A DNA stretch of 64,000 bases, taken from positions 1 through 64,000 of the forward strand of contig DATJQJ010000022.1 in assembly GCA_035505975.1 (NCBI GenBank). The letters are read 5' to 3'. The DNA is from CAIKOD01 sp035505975 (GTDB lineage Archaea > Halobacteriota > Methanomicrobia > Methanomicrobiales > Methanospirillaceae). A program made the translations under genes and the position numbers. The notes under the pieces are model-generated. The model worked only from the letters and a program-made list of their open reading frames with translations. It had not been told where the DNA came from and made no database searches. Below are positions 1 to 7,623 of this stretch, piece after piece (positions within the stretch are counted from its first letter, which is position 1; each line of letters starts with the position of its first letter).

Positions 1-220
1 CCATGATTTTATGAATATAAACCGGGTTTATCTTGTGCTCCACTGCATAGTTGAACGATGATTTCAGCACTTCCTGTACACGGGCCTCGTCATGGATCGC
101 CAACCCCTGTTCGTTTTTTATCCTGACTATCTTCTCGGCGAGCGCCTGCCTCTTTGCGATCAGTCTGATGATCTCCCGATCGATACGATTTATCTCTTCC
201 CGCAGGGGTTCGATGGACAT
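1..220 (-). CDS. Chorismate mutase, AroQ type (partial, 3' end outside window)
   Basis: Reading the minus strand from the ATG at 218-220 gives an all-helical 73-residue N-terminal segment running off the window edge. It begins MSIEPLREEINRIDREIIRL, continues with RQALAEKIVRIK and then GLAIHDEARVQEVL. This is the classic first helix and loop of AroQ-class chorismate mutases, which convert chorismate to prephenate in phenylalanine/tyrosine synthesis. The Arg in LREEI, the Lys in KIVRIK and the Asp/Glu of IHDEARVQEVL match the usual active-site positions. No Shine-Dalgarno sequence is obvious. It is divergent from the M50 protease gene. A fusion to prephenate dehydratase or dehydrogenase cannot be excluded because the C terminus is missing. 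Confidence 0.85.
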   Translation of the reverse strand, partial: MSIEPLREEINRIDREIIRLIAKRQALAEKIVRIKNEQGLAIHDEARVQEVLKSSFNYAVEHKINPVYIHKIM

Positions 221-400
221 AGTACTAGTACGTGCATGGAATAAGGGTTAAACGTGATCATTGATCCGGTTTTCAGAATGAATCGCTGCCAGCCACCAGT
301 TCCGGGGCCTGTGCTGGTGCAGAATCATCTCCTTTTCCATCTGCCCGGTCCCTGACAGAAGCCATAATGGGATTGCACATCCTTTGTGTTATGGAACCTT

Positions 401-1036
401 ATGTTGGAGCGTATTTCTAAGCGGGAACGTCTCGACCTGGCGGTCGCATGGCTCGGTATTACCATCGCGTTCACCCTCTCCATCGTCCTGTCCGGTTTTA
501 CCGGGAAGATCGATCCCGTATATTTCCTTAAAATTTTCTGTGTCGCAGCGGTTACGGTTGGAATCGGGTTTGTCCTCCATGAAATGGCCCACAAGTTTAC
601 GGCGATGAAATACGGGTACTATGCCGAATTCCGGAAGGACAATGTCATGCTTCTCATGGCAGTGGTGCTCGCGGCTCTGGTCCATATCGTCTTTGCAGCG
701 CCGGGGGCGACGGTCATATATGCCAGTGGGCTGACCAGGGAACAAAACGGGAAAATATCGGCTGCAGGTCCCCTCACAAACCTCCTGCTCTGCATCCCTT
801 TCGGGGTGATGGTTATCGCAACCCCGTTCGTCAGCGGTCCCTCGCAGGTTCTCGGGTTCATCGGACTGATGGGGCTCCAGATAAACGCCATGATCGCCAC
901 GTTCAACCTCCTCCCGATCAGCATCCTCGACGGGAAGAAAGTCCTCGCCTGGAACCCGGCGATATTCATTGCCATGATCGCGGTTGCCATCGTTATCCTC
1001 TACGGTTCCCTGACCATGTTCCCCGTCTATCTCTGA
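401..1036 (+). CDS. Membrane metalloprotease, M50 / site-2 protease family
   Basis: A 211-residue polytopic membrane protein. An HExxH zinc motif (HEMAH) sits about 55 residues in, inside a hydrophobic helix. A second conserved site, an Asp-Gly in SILDGKKVLAW, lies in a later helix and would supply the third zinc ligand. The size and order are those of compact archaeal M50 peptidases that cleave substrates within the membrane. The ATG at 401 is preferred; a GTG at 386 in the same frame would add five residues. The gene is single, faces away from the chorismate mutase gene and converges on the PDGLE gene. The substrate is unknown; the nearest membrane or regulator genes give no clear hint. Confidence 0.85.
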   Translation: MLERISKRERLDLAVAWLGITIAFTLSIVLSGFTGKIDPVYFLKIFCVAAVTVGIGFVLHEMAHKFTAMKYGYYAEFRKDNVMLLMAVVLAALVHIVFAAPGATVIYASGLTREQNGKISAAGPLTNLLLCIPFGVMVIATPFVSGPSQVLGFIGLMGLQINAMIATFNLLPISILDGKKVLAWNPAIFIAMIAVAIVILYGSLTMFPVYL

Positions 1037-1067
1037 TATTACCGAATCAATTCTTTGGAATGTAAAT

Positions 1068-1077
1068 AAAAAAAAAA
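1068..1077 (-). terminator. Oligo-T terminator candidate for the PDGLE gene
   Basis: Ten A residues in a row on the plus strand give a ten-T run on the transcript sense strand, about 25 bases after the stop of the minus-strand PDGLE gene. Archaeal RNA polymerase terminates at such T-runs. It lies between two convergent genes. Confidence 0.6.
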
Positions 1078-1099
1078 TAAATTTCTATTGGTTTGATTT

Positions 1100-1444
1100 T
1101 TACCGGTCAGGTTTCCCTGCAACCTTCATTGCATAGACGACACCGAGTGCTATCCCGAATGCAAGGACAGTTCCGACGATAATTGCAACAATACCGCCAA
1201 GAGAACCCCACCCTTCGCCGAGAGAATAATCAGGCATCGCAGGTATGCACGAGAATTTGCCTTCCACATTTTCCTGGATTTCTGCGTTGGGTGGCGTTGA
1301 ACCGGTCAGAGTCTTCTCTCCCTGGATCATAAGGGCCGTGCTTTCCAAACCGTCAGGGTCTCCTGAAGCGAGGAATACAGCCAGAATTCCAATGAAGATT
1401 GCAATGATCAGACCACAGGCAATTAAGGTTTTATTGTCGATCAT
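1100..1444 (-). CDS. PDGLE-domain protein (CbiN/NikN-like metal transporter subunit)
   Basis: A 114-residue protein with one N-terminal and one C-terminal membrane helix around an exterior loop. Just after the first helix comes the literal PDGLES motif that names the PDGLE domain, found in small subunits or C-terminal extensions of CbiM/NikM nickel and cobalt transporters. The loop carries LGEGWGSLGG before the second helix. I start it at the ATG at 1444, which overlaps by ATGA the stop of an upstream reading frame with CbiM-like sequence. A longer upstream start in the same frame would read antisense to that remnant. With its partner permease truncated, this subunit may be orphaned; it could still pair with the cbiMNQO complex encoded 1 kb away. 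Confidence 0.8.
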   Translation of the reverse strand: MIDNKTLIACGLIIAIFIGILAVFLASGDPDGLESTALMIQGEKTLTGSTPPNAEIQENVEGKFSCIPAMPDYSLGEGWGSLGGIVAIIVGTVLAFGIALGVVYAMKVAGKPDR

Positions 1445-1563
1445 GCCACCGATCCCATTATGGCGATTCCTGATGGATAAACTCCTTTGTATATCAAATC
1501 TGGCCACACATTCATGATAAGATAAATTGCTGCAACCGTAATGACCCCCCCAATTACACCAGA
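1441..1563 (-). pseudogene. C-terminal remnant of a CbiM/NikM-like permease
   Basis: In the frame whose TGA overlaps the PDGLE start codon, 39 codons are open before an in-frame stop at 1564-1566. The peptide contains GVIGGVITVAAIYLIMNVWP followed by DLI. This looks like the last helix of CbiM/NikM permeases, where a Gly-rich helix ends in a Pro-Asp/Glu-Leu-Leu motif. No start codon, promoter or ribosome site precedes it. The rest of the gene is missing; the next sequence upstream is low-complexity DNA and an intergenic repeat. The ATGA overlap is the coupling expected between a permease gene and its PDGLE partner. The assignment rests on a short stretch, so it is moderate. Confidence 0.5.
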
Positions 1564-1646
1564 TCAATAAAAATTTAAGGTAATTGTAAAAGATTTTCCC
1601 CTCTGGGAAAAAACATTGTAAGTTTGATATTCTGGAAATTTACCAA

Positions 1647-1803
1647 CGCTCCAGGGGCTCCGCCCCGCCGCTGAGACGACCCGGTTGGGATAGGGACCGT
1701 ACCAGGGTTCTGTATTTATTTCCACGTATTATTGGTGAACCCTGTCCACTGGCTATCCTGATGGGGAGGGACAGAGAGGGGGTGGAACCCCCTCCTGTCT
1801 GGG
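1647..1803 (+). repeat. Dispersed structured intergenic repeat, copy A
   Basis: This is one of six related elements in the window (others near 14.65, 24.34, 29.64, 53.67 and 60.47 kb). It opens with the hairpin GGGGCTCCGCCCC and ends with GGGGGTGGAACCCCC. Between them, GGGATAG in the left half can pair with CTATCC in the right half. No coding potential is shared between copies. It lies between the CbiM-like remnant and the end of cbiO. Confidence 0.8.
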
Positions 1804-2245
1804 CAATACAATGTTTATTGCACTGCCCTGTTTGACTATTTATGAAGAATCGTTTCGATATCACCAATTTTAAGAAAATTTATACAATTCGCACCAATTA
1901 TCTGAAGGGGCTGTTTCTTTATAAATAAAAAATTTAAAATAAATCATATAAAATCATGCAATTAACAACGGAATGACTAATAATGTTGCGGCCATTACCA
2001 CAGTCTTCTGATGCAATTAATTTGAGAAATTTTCGAAAATAAGAGTTTTATTGGGGAATGGCTTGATTAACTGAAAAATATGGTTATAGGACGCGCGTGG
2101 ATAACACTGAAATACAGAGATGCATGCTGATTTATTCGCCTCGATCTATCGGCATCACCACCAATCTCCTATAGTCACGGACAAGGTATTAATTTTTTTC
2201 TAATTAGTATGAATAGTTATTACATATATTAAAAATAATATGCTT
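1804..2245. other. AT-rich intergenic stretch, no gene seen
   Basis: About 440 bases of AT-rich sequence with frequent stops in all frames. I see no conserved motif, RNA gene or credible reading frame. It lies between the repeat copy A and the end of the cobalt-uptake operon and may be decayed DNA left after loss of the CbiM-like gene. Confidence 0.5.
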
Positions 2246-2344
2246 AAAAAAGGAAAAAAAATAAGGAAATTTGATCGCCTTTGCGTAAGAGTACAGGATG
2301 ATTGACAATTCCCTGGAATAGCACGACTACGGGTTGTCAATCCT
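2246..2344 (-). terminator. 3' region of the cbiMNQO operon: hairpin and T-runs
   Basis: Past the cbiO stop in transcript direction there is an inverted repeat with arms at 2295-2308 and 2334-2344 (AGGATGATTGACAA and TTGTCAATCCT, differing by a two-base insertion). Two T-runs on the sense strand follow at 2254-2261 and 2246-2251. The T-runs suit archaeal termination. The hairpin may stabilise the mRNA end. Confidence 0.5.
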
Positions 2345-2425
2345 GTTGTTTATCCCGGATATTGCCATCATCATGTCCCTGTTAATTGCTTGATTGTTAT
2401 CGCCATCATCATAGCATTCAGTGTT

Positions 2426-3649
2426 TTAGTATTGGTCATCCTTCTGCCCGGCCTCTCCATCATTAACTCCGCCTTTGAGAACCGGTAAGGCAGTATTGAT
2501 AAAAACGAGGTTGATGGCGTTTCCGCTCTCTTCACAGTACGCCTCCACTCGGATGGCAATCCGTTCAACCATGCTGCCGATAGTCAGGATCAGGGAATCC
2601 TGTCCACGCAGGGCACGCAGGATGCATTTGTCGATGACACCGTACGTAAACTCAAGGGCCAGGTCTTCCTCATTGGCACGCTGCTTGGCACGGGTACCCA
2701 TGGCGCCTACTACCATATCCTTTAGATTGGGGACCAACGTGTCAAGCGGAATATTGCATCCCTCATCGATATTGTATACCGAGATTGTGCCCGATCGGGG
2801 ATTATCGCAGGAGCGATCAAGCAGGTTTTCAATAATGTCGACCATATCCAGGACACTGCGTGGCTTTCTGTCCGGTTGCAGTAACCCGCGCCGGCCAAGT
2901 TCCTGCGAGAGGTCCAGAAGCGTTGGAATAGAAAGGTGCGCCTTGCGGACATGCTCGGAATTCCCAAATGCTATATCAGGAACATCTTCATGAAGGATCC
3001 TGCCGTCCAGCAGAAGGATTGCGCGATCGGCCCAGCGGTACGCAAGTTCGACATCGTGGGTGGAGATGATCACCGTCTTACCTTCGTGGTTCAGTTCGTC
3101 GAGCAGCTCCATGAGGTCTTCTGAACCTGAAGGATCGAGGCCGCTGGTAGGTTCATCGAACACCAGCACGTCAGGATCCATTGCAAGGACTCCAGCAATA
3201 GCGACTCGTTTCTTCTCCCCACCGGAGAGGTGATGGGGTGGACGGCGGTCAAAACCCTCGAGACCTACATGTCGCAATGCAAGGGTGACTGCGGTCCTGA
3301 TGGCCTCGTCATCGTACCTCAGGTTGGCAGGGCCGAACGCAACATCCTGGTACACAGTCGGGGCGATAATCTGGCGATCCGAGTTTTGCAGTACATACCC
3401 GACCCGTTTCCGGAGCTGGCGGAGGGAGGGGGTGTCGTATCGTATTGGTTCGTTATCAAAAAGCAGGGTGCCCGAGTCCGGGCGAATCATGCCATTGAAC
3501 ATTTGCAGCAATGTGGACTTCCCGGCGCCGTTCGGGCCCACAAGAGCGATTTTCTCTCCCCGCCGGATATGGAAACTTATTCCCTTGATTGCCTCCGGGC
3601 TGCCGGGGTACCGGTACCTGATATCCCTGGCCTCGAGTATGACATTCAT
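2426..3649 (-). CDS. cbiO: Cobalt ECF transporter ATPase CbiO with C-terminal extension
   Basis: The ATP-hydrolysing subunit of the CbiMNQO energy-coupling-factor cobalt importer. Visible motifs are Walker A GPNGAGKST near residue 38, a Q-loop, signature LSGGEKKR, Walker B VLVFDEPTSGLDP and a switch His in IISTHD. At 407 residues it is about 120-130 longer than a usual CbiO. The extra C-terminal part after about residue 280 has alternating strands and helices and no motif I recognise. It is last in the operon, its ATG overlapping the cbiQ stop by four bases. The tail may be a regulatory domain. The ATPase assignment is secure; the extension has no assigned role. Confidence 0.95.
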   Translation of the reverse strand: MNVILEARDIRYRYPGSPEAIKGISFHIRRGEKIALVGPNGAGKSTLLQMFNGMIRPDSGTLLFDNEPIRYDTPSLRQLRKRVGYVLQNSDRQIIAPTVYQDVAFGPANLRYDDEAIRTAVTLALRHVGLEGFDRRPPHHLSGGEKKRVAIAGVLAMDPDVLVFDEPTSGLDPSGSEDLMELLDELNHEGKTVIISTHDVELAYRWADRAILLLDGRILHEDVPDIAFGNSEHVRKAHLSIPTLLDLSQELGRRGLLQPDRKPRSVLDMVDIIENLLDRSCDNPRSGTISVYNIDEGCNIPLDTLVPNLKDMVVGAMGTRAKQRANEEDLALEFTYGVIDKCILRALRGQDSLILTIGSMVERIAIRVEAYCEESGNAINLVFINTALPVLKGGVNDGEAGQKDDQY

Positions 3650-4449
3650 GAAAATACCACTACCCTGGTTGTTAATGCCAGCAGAATTCCAAAAAGCCCA
3701 CTAAGGTATAATAGTACGGGGATGAGAGATCGCATCCGGACAGGTTCTGAAATATCCAGCGAAGGGAATACTCCGTCATAGCATCGGCAGTCCATCGAAC
3801 GGATGAGGTCCTCTCCTGCAACCCAGCTGGATATAAAGAGCATTCCACAGAGCATGGCGAAGGACCTGATTGCCTCTACTGGTCTGCTGTAACCAAGACG
3901 CATTACCTGCGCATGCCAGATTTCAACGGCCTGGTCATGGATGATGAAGATATACCTGTATACGATCATCATCAGATCGATAATTTCGATCGGAATCCCG
4001 AATCGTTTCATACCGTTGAAAAGGTCCGTCAACGGTGTAGTCAGAGCAATGAAAAAAAGCGATACTGAACAGCCGAAAACACGGAATAAAACCAGGGTGC
4101 TCTCTTTTACAGCCTCCGTTGTAATAGTAAGATTGATCCACGGCACCGGATTGAACCGCAAGAGTACTTCTCCTCCTCCGAGCATGAAGAGGAGAATAAT
4201 GACGCTCATCATCGTAAAGAGGGCAGGGCCCAGCAGAAGTTCTCCATATAAACGGGGAGTTACCCGTCCGGCGATAATAAGGACAAGACTGAGCACGATA
4301 CCTGAGATCAGAGGCACGAGCGGGGACGGTGACACAAGACAGATGATAAGAGAGCCTAGTGCTAGAACGAGTTTTGTTCCGGGATGGATATGCCGGAACG
4401 CGCTTTGTTGTGCGACACTGTCCAGATTGGTTTCGAACATTGGACTCAC
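3646..4449 (-). CDS. cbiQ: Cobalt ECF transporter transmembrane subunit CbiQ
   Basis: A 267-residue membrane protein with five or six hydrophobic helices. The conserved cytoplasmic coupling region includes MRLGYSR and later a SWVAGEDLIRSMDCRCYDG segment; the Ala-Arg/Arg-Ser boxes there contact the ATPase in EcfT/CbiQ proteins. It forms the scaffold between the ATPase CbiO and the substrate-binding CbiM. The start overlaps the cbiN stop by ATGA and its own stop overlaps cbiO by ATGA, showing strict translational coupling of the operon. Confidence 0.93.
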   Translation of the reverse strand: MSPMFETNLDSVAQQSAFRHIHPGTKLVLALGSLIICLVSPSPLVPLISGIVLSLVLIIAGRVTPRLYGELLLGPALFTMMSVIILLFMLGGGEVLLRFNPVPWINLTITTEAVKESTLVLFRVFGCSVSLFFIALTTPLTDLFNGMKRFGIPIEIIDLMMIVYRYIFIIHDQAVEIWHAQVMRLGYSRPVEAIRSFAMLCGMLFISSWVAGEDLIRSMDCRCYDGVFPSLDISEPVRMRSLIPVLLYLSGLFGILLALTTRVVVFS

Positions 4450-4754
4450 GTGGCTGATGAGGATTTTCGCTGTCCAAGCCAGTACCCGAAGACGAGCCCG
4501 AGAATGATGCCTCCAAACGCTGCCTGCAAGGCAAAGAGGGTAGCTTCGATCTCACCACTCGGAGGTTCGTACTGGGGAATGAGTGGTTTGAATGAGTCAA
4601 GCGGATGACCGGTCAGTTCAGAAATTTTCTGCGAACCGACATCATCGGATCCGCTGAATTCGTGGTGACCCCCGGAACTAACGTAAAGAAAGACCACGAT
4701 AAATGCAAGGACTGCAAACAGGGTGATCAGTTCGAGTTTATGGTTTCTGATCAT
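4446..4754 (-). CDS. cbiN: Cobalt transport accessory protein CbiN
   Basis: A 102-residue protein with a membrane helix at each end and an exterior loop, the CbiN plan. The loop holds FSGSDDVGSQKISELTG and the second helix begins near ALQAAFGGIILGLVFGYW. CbiN inserts its loop next to the metal site of CbiM and is needed for efficient cobalt uptake. It is encoded between cbiM and cbiQ with four-base overlaps on both sides. The presence of CbiN rather than a fused nickel-type partner favours cobalt over nickel as the substrate. Confidence 0.9.
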   Translation of the reverse strand: MIRNHKLELITLFAVLAFIVVFLYVSSGGHHEFSGSDDVGSQKISELTGHPLDSFKPLIPQYEPPSGEIEATLFALQAAFGGIILGLVFGYWLGQRKSSSAT

Positions 4755-5458
4755 CGGGAACCCACTCCTTCCTGCCCGTGTGCCCGGGTAATCTTATCTT
4801 CAGGGAATACGTTCAGTTTTATGAGGATTTCAGGTTTCAGCGCAACAATGTATTTGAATACAAGCGCCAGCACGCAACCTTCCACTATCGCTAGTGGGAT
4901 TTGGGTTATCGCAAATATAATAAAGAATGCGCTAAACGATGCGATTACACCGCCTGACTGAGCGGGATATGCGAGCGCGAGTTCAAACGAGGTGATCACA
5001 TATGTTACCAAATCGGCGACGGCACAGACGATGAATACCGTGATGTACATATTCACCGGGGTATTTTTCAGAAGGCGGTATACGGCGTATCCAGCCAGCG
5101 GGCCACCGATTGCCATCGAGACCATGTTTGCGCCCAGGGTTGAGAGTCCCCCGTGAGCAAGGAGGAGTGCCTGAAAGAGGAGGACAATCGCCCCGATGAC
5201 CGATGTTATGAAAACACCAAAACAGATCGTTGAAAGCCCGGTTCCGGTTGGATGGGAGCAGCTGCCCGTTACCGATGGAAGTTTAAGAGCCGACAAAATG
5301 AAGATGAACGCTCCGCAGACCCCAAGCAATGGCAGGTAATCCCGATCTTTTCTCATAATCGATCTCAATTCAATTACACCTACAACGAGGAACGGAATGG
5401 CGACAAGCCACCAGAGCAGGCACCATTGCCAGGGTAAAAATCCTTCCATTATATGCAT
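4751..5458 (-). CDS. cbiM: Cobalt ECF transporter substrate-binding subunit CbiM
   Basis: A 235-residue membrane protein that starts MHIMEGFLP. In CbiM/NikM the N-terminal amine, His2 and further ligands form the square-planar metal site, so the start at 5458 is certain. Later landmarks are GTGLSTICFGVFITSVIGAI and the C-terminal helix QIPLAIVEGCVLALVFKY. It is the first gene of cbiMNQO. Imported cobalt supplies corrinoid cofactors, in high demand in methanogens (Mtr complex, methyltransferases) and here also for the B12-binding protein at 48.6 kb. A palindrome upstream is a candidate operator. Confidence 0.95.
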   Translation of the reverse strand: MHIMEGFLPWQWCLLWWLVAIPFLVVGVIELRSIMRKDRDYLPLLGVCGAFIFILSALKLPSVTGSCSHPTGTGLSTICFGVFITSVIGAIVLLFQALLLAHGGLSTLGANMVSMAIGGPLAGYAVYRLLKNTPVNMYITVFIVCAVADLVTYVITSFELALAYPAQSGGVIASFSAFFIIFAITQIPLAIVEGCVLALVFKYIVALKPEILIKLNVFPEDKITRAHGQEGVGSR

Positions 5459-5524
5459 GATAACACAAGATCAACTTTACTTGCTTTAACAAAATAAAAT
5501 TTGCTTAGCTAGTGAATCAACTAT

Positions 5525-5543
5525 GTTATCATATCCTGATAAC
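5525..5543 (-). promoter_or_regulatory. Palindromic operator candidate upstream of cbiM
   Basis: A perfect inverted repeat GTTATCA-N5-TGATAAC lies about 67-85 bases before the cbiM start. A single TGATAAC half-site recurs at 5458-5464, across the start codon. AT-rich sequence near 5494-5503 could be the TATA element. The spacing suits a dimeric metal-responsive repressor, but the motif is not the well-known NikR consensus. Confidence 0.5.
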
Positions 5544-5696
5544 CTATCAAATTATGTTTTTTTTATTCAGGTATCGGATTATCGGAGACTGCTAAAAGGA
5601 GCTCGCTGAAAACTGGCAGACCGCGGCTTCCAACCAACGGTGATCCCTTCGTATTGTTGAACTTATGCCGCCGAAGTATCCCCTCTGATTTTTCTT

Positions 5697-6299
5697 TTAC
5701 GCTTTCAATGCCTCAATCACGCGGACCACCTTTTCGCCCTTTTCGAAGGCCTCGGTAAGCGCTGTCGGATGGCCGCGTATCCCCTTGAACCTGTCCATAT
5801 CGTTTGCAATGATATTGTCGTAGTATTCGTATCCGATCGTGTTGAAAAAGGCCGTGATGATGGGGAATGCCGCATCGAACACATTATCCCATGAAAGCCC
5901 CGCAGTCGAGATAAAGATCCCTTTATGCCTTTTAATCTGTTCGGTCGGGAAATAGAGGTTTTTCAATATGAATTTACGGGCCCAGATAAACTGGGTGCGG
6001 TCGATGAGCCCCTTCAGCTCGGCGGTGATCCCCATGCTGTAGATCGGAGATGCAACGGCCACGCAATCGGCTGCCATAATCTTTTCGAACAGGCCGGGGG
6101 CCTCATCCTTAACGATGCATCTTCCGGTCTTGTGACAGGCGTTGCAACCCATGCAGGCAGTATAAGAGAGTTCTTTTAAAATGACCTTTTCAACCAATCC
6201 GCCTGAATTCCGTGCTCCGTCAAGGAAACTGTCGAGAAGAGTCTCGGTGTTGCCATGCCGGTGAGGGCTCCCGGAGATACCAATTACCCGTACGCTCAT
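5697..6299 (-). CDS. Iron-sulfur flavoprotein (Isf-type flavodoxin-fold reductase)
   Basis: A 200-residue flavodoxin-fold protein. The FMN phosphate loop is GSPHRHGNTE at residues 10-19. The compact cluster motif C-x2-C-x2-C-x5-C occupies residues 49-61 (CMGCNACHKTGRC), as in the iron-sulfur flavoproteins of methanogens that bind a [4Fe-4S] cluster and FMN and reduce oxygen or peroxide with ferredoxin electrons. It is the last gene of a run of five minus-strand genes beginning at 8098; its ATG overlaps the preceding paralogue by four bases. The redox partners and true substrate are not shown by sequence. Confidence 0.88.
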   Translation of the reverse strand: MSVRVIGISGSPHRHGNTETLLDSFLDGARNSGGLVEKVILKELSYTACMGCNACHKTGRCIVKDEAPGLFEKIMAADCVAVASPIYSMGITAELKGLIDRTQFIWARKFILKNLYFPTEQIKRHKGIFISTAGLSWDNVFDAAFPIITAFFNTIGYEYYDNIIANDMDRFKGIRGHPTALTEAFEKGEKVVRVIEALKA

Positions 6300-6922
6300 T
6301 CCCTGTTCACAGCCTCTAACCTGTTTCGAAGAGTCGAAATCATCTCTTTTCCAAGTAATTCGGCATCCTTTTGTGCTGTCTTATGGCTAAGGATTGCCCC
6401 TTTCTCGTCTACCCCGCGGATCATGAGGTAATGGATATCGCTGTCCGGGATATCGATGACGTGAAAAAAACACTTTACCGACATGACCGCACCGTCGAAG
6501 ACACGGTCCCACGTCTGACCTGCAGTGGCGAGGAAGACTCCGAGACGCTTTCCTTTTCGTTCAGGGGGGACAATCGGAAGTTTCAGAACGTATTTCCTGG
6601 AACGAAATACCTGTGCCCGGTCGATAAGGGCTTTTGCCTGCGAGGAAACGCCCATGCAGAAGATCGGGGATGCGAAAATAATGATGTCGGCTGCAACGAT
6701 TTTGTCGTGAATGCTCACCAGACCGTCCTTCTGCACGCAATAATTGAGGACTTCACAGGCATTGCATCCCTTGCAGGGGTTGATATCGGCATCGACAACG
6801 ATGATTTTCTCGACCTGCACGTCGGGCTCGTGCTTCATCGGGTCAAGCACCCAGTCGAGCAGCGTTTCAGAATTACCTCCCCGCCGTGGGCTGCCTGCAA
6901 ATGCAAGGACGTTAATCGGCAT
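6296..6922 (-). CDS. Iron-sulfur flavoprotein, second paralogue
   Basis: A 208-residue protein with GSPRRGGNSE as FMN loop and the cluster motif CKGCNACEVLNYC at residues 50-62, spaced exactly as in the neighbouring paralogue. Later segments PIFCMGVSSQAKALIDRAQ and ATAGQTWDRVFDG line up with the family. It sits between the peroxiredoxin gene and the first paralogue in one transcription unit. Two adjacent copies suggest either a heteromer or two specificities. Identity between the two is moderate, so the duplication is not recent. Confidence 0.88.
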   Translation of the reverse strand: MPINVLAFAGSPRRGGNSETLLDWVLDPMKHEPDVQVEKIIVVDADINPCKGCNACEVLNYCVQKDGLVSIHDKIVAADIIIFASPIFCMGVSSQAKALIDRAQVFRSRKYVLKLPIVPPERKGKRLGVFLATAGQTWDRVFDGAVMSVKCFFHVIDIPDSDIHYLMIRGVDEKGAILSHKTAQKDAELLGKEMISTLRNRLEAVNRE

Positions 6923-6962
6923 GATGAGCCTTAGTCTCGGGACGATAAAAAAGATTGGTGTT

Positions 6963-7610
6963 CTAGACCGATTTAAAGCAGAGGTACCAATCCCTGCATT
7001 CGTACCCCTCGTCCGGCCGCTTCTTCATCTCGTCGGCAGTCTTCGGTGGTGGGACGACCACCTTCTCCCCGGGCTGCCAGTTTGCCGGTGTCGATACCTT
7101 ATTGGCATCGGTTGTCTGCATGGCCCTGACAATGCGCAATATTTCAGGGATGAAACGACCGTTCTGGAGCGGATAATAGATCATCGCCCTCATGATGCCC
7201 TTGTCATCGATGAAAAATACGGTCCGCACGGTCGACGTAGCACTCTGGCCCTCGTGGATCATCCCGTACGTCCTGGCGATGTTCATCGAGAGGTCGGCGA
7301 TGACCGGGAAGGGGATATCGATTCCCATCTTTTCCTTTATCGCGTGGATCCATGCCAGGTGGGCTGAAACGCTGTCGACCGATAGGCCGATAAGCTGGGT
7401 GTTCAGTGCTTTGAATTCATCATAAACTGAAGCAAATGCCAGGAACTCGGTTGTACAGACCGGGGTGAAATCAGCAGGATGGGAGAATAACACCACCCAT
7501 TTTCCCTTGAGGTCAGAGAGTTTCAGAGGTCCCATTGTAGTCTCTGCATTGAAATCCGGGGCCGGCTCACCAAGGATCGGCATCCGTCCGGAACCCATTT
7601 CTCCGCACAT
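6963..7610 (-). CDS. 1-Cys type peroxiredoxin (Prx6/AhpC family)
   Basis: A 215-residue thiol peroxidase. The peroxidatic Cys lies in HPADFTPVCTTE with the PxxxTxxC signature. The long C-terminal region with PPPKTADEMKKR and DWYLCFK is typical of archaeal Prx6-type enzymes, which reduce hydrogen peroxide and organic peroxides. Several starts are possible; the first ATG at 7610 is listed, while inner ATGs at 7598 and 7583 (MPILGEPAPDF) would give a shorter N terminus. It follows the AhpD-like gene and precedes two flavoprotein genes, so it belongs to an oxidative-stress transcription unit. Confidence 0.92.
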   Translation of the reverse strand: MCGEMGSGRMPILGEPAPDFNAETTMGPLKLSDLKGKWVVLFSHPADFTPVCTTEFLAFASVYDEFKALNTQLIGLSVDSVSAHLAWIHAIKEKMGIDIPFPVIADLSMNIARTYGMIHEGQSATSTVRTVFFIDDKGIMRAMIYYPLQNGRFIPEILRIVRAMQTTDANKVSTPANWQPGEKVVVPPPKTADEMKKRPDEGYECRDWYLCFKSV

Positions 7611-7623
7611 ATACCTGCTCTCC

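Noticed and set aside
2334..2488. Hydrophobic plus-strand peptide (LIVIAIIIAFSVLVLVILLP) near the end of cbiO
   Set aside because: The frame has no convincing start and half of it is antisense to cbiO; the hydrophobic run is likely chance from AT-rich DNA.
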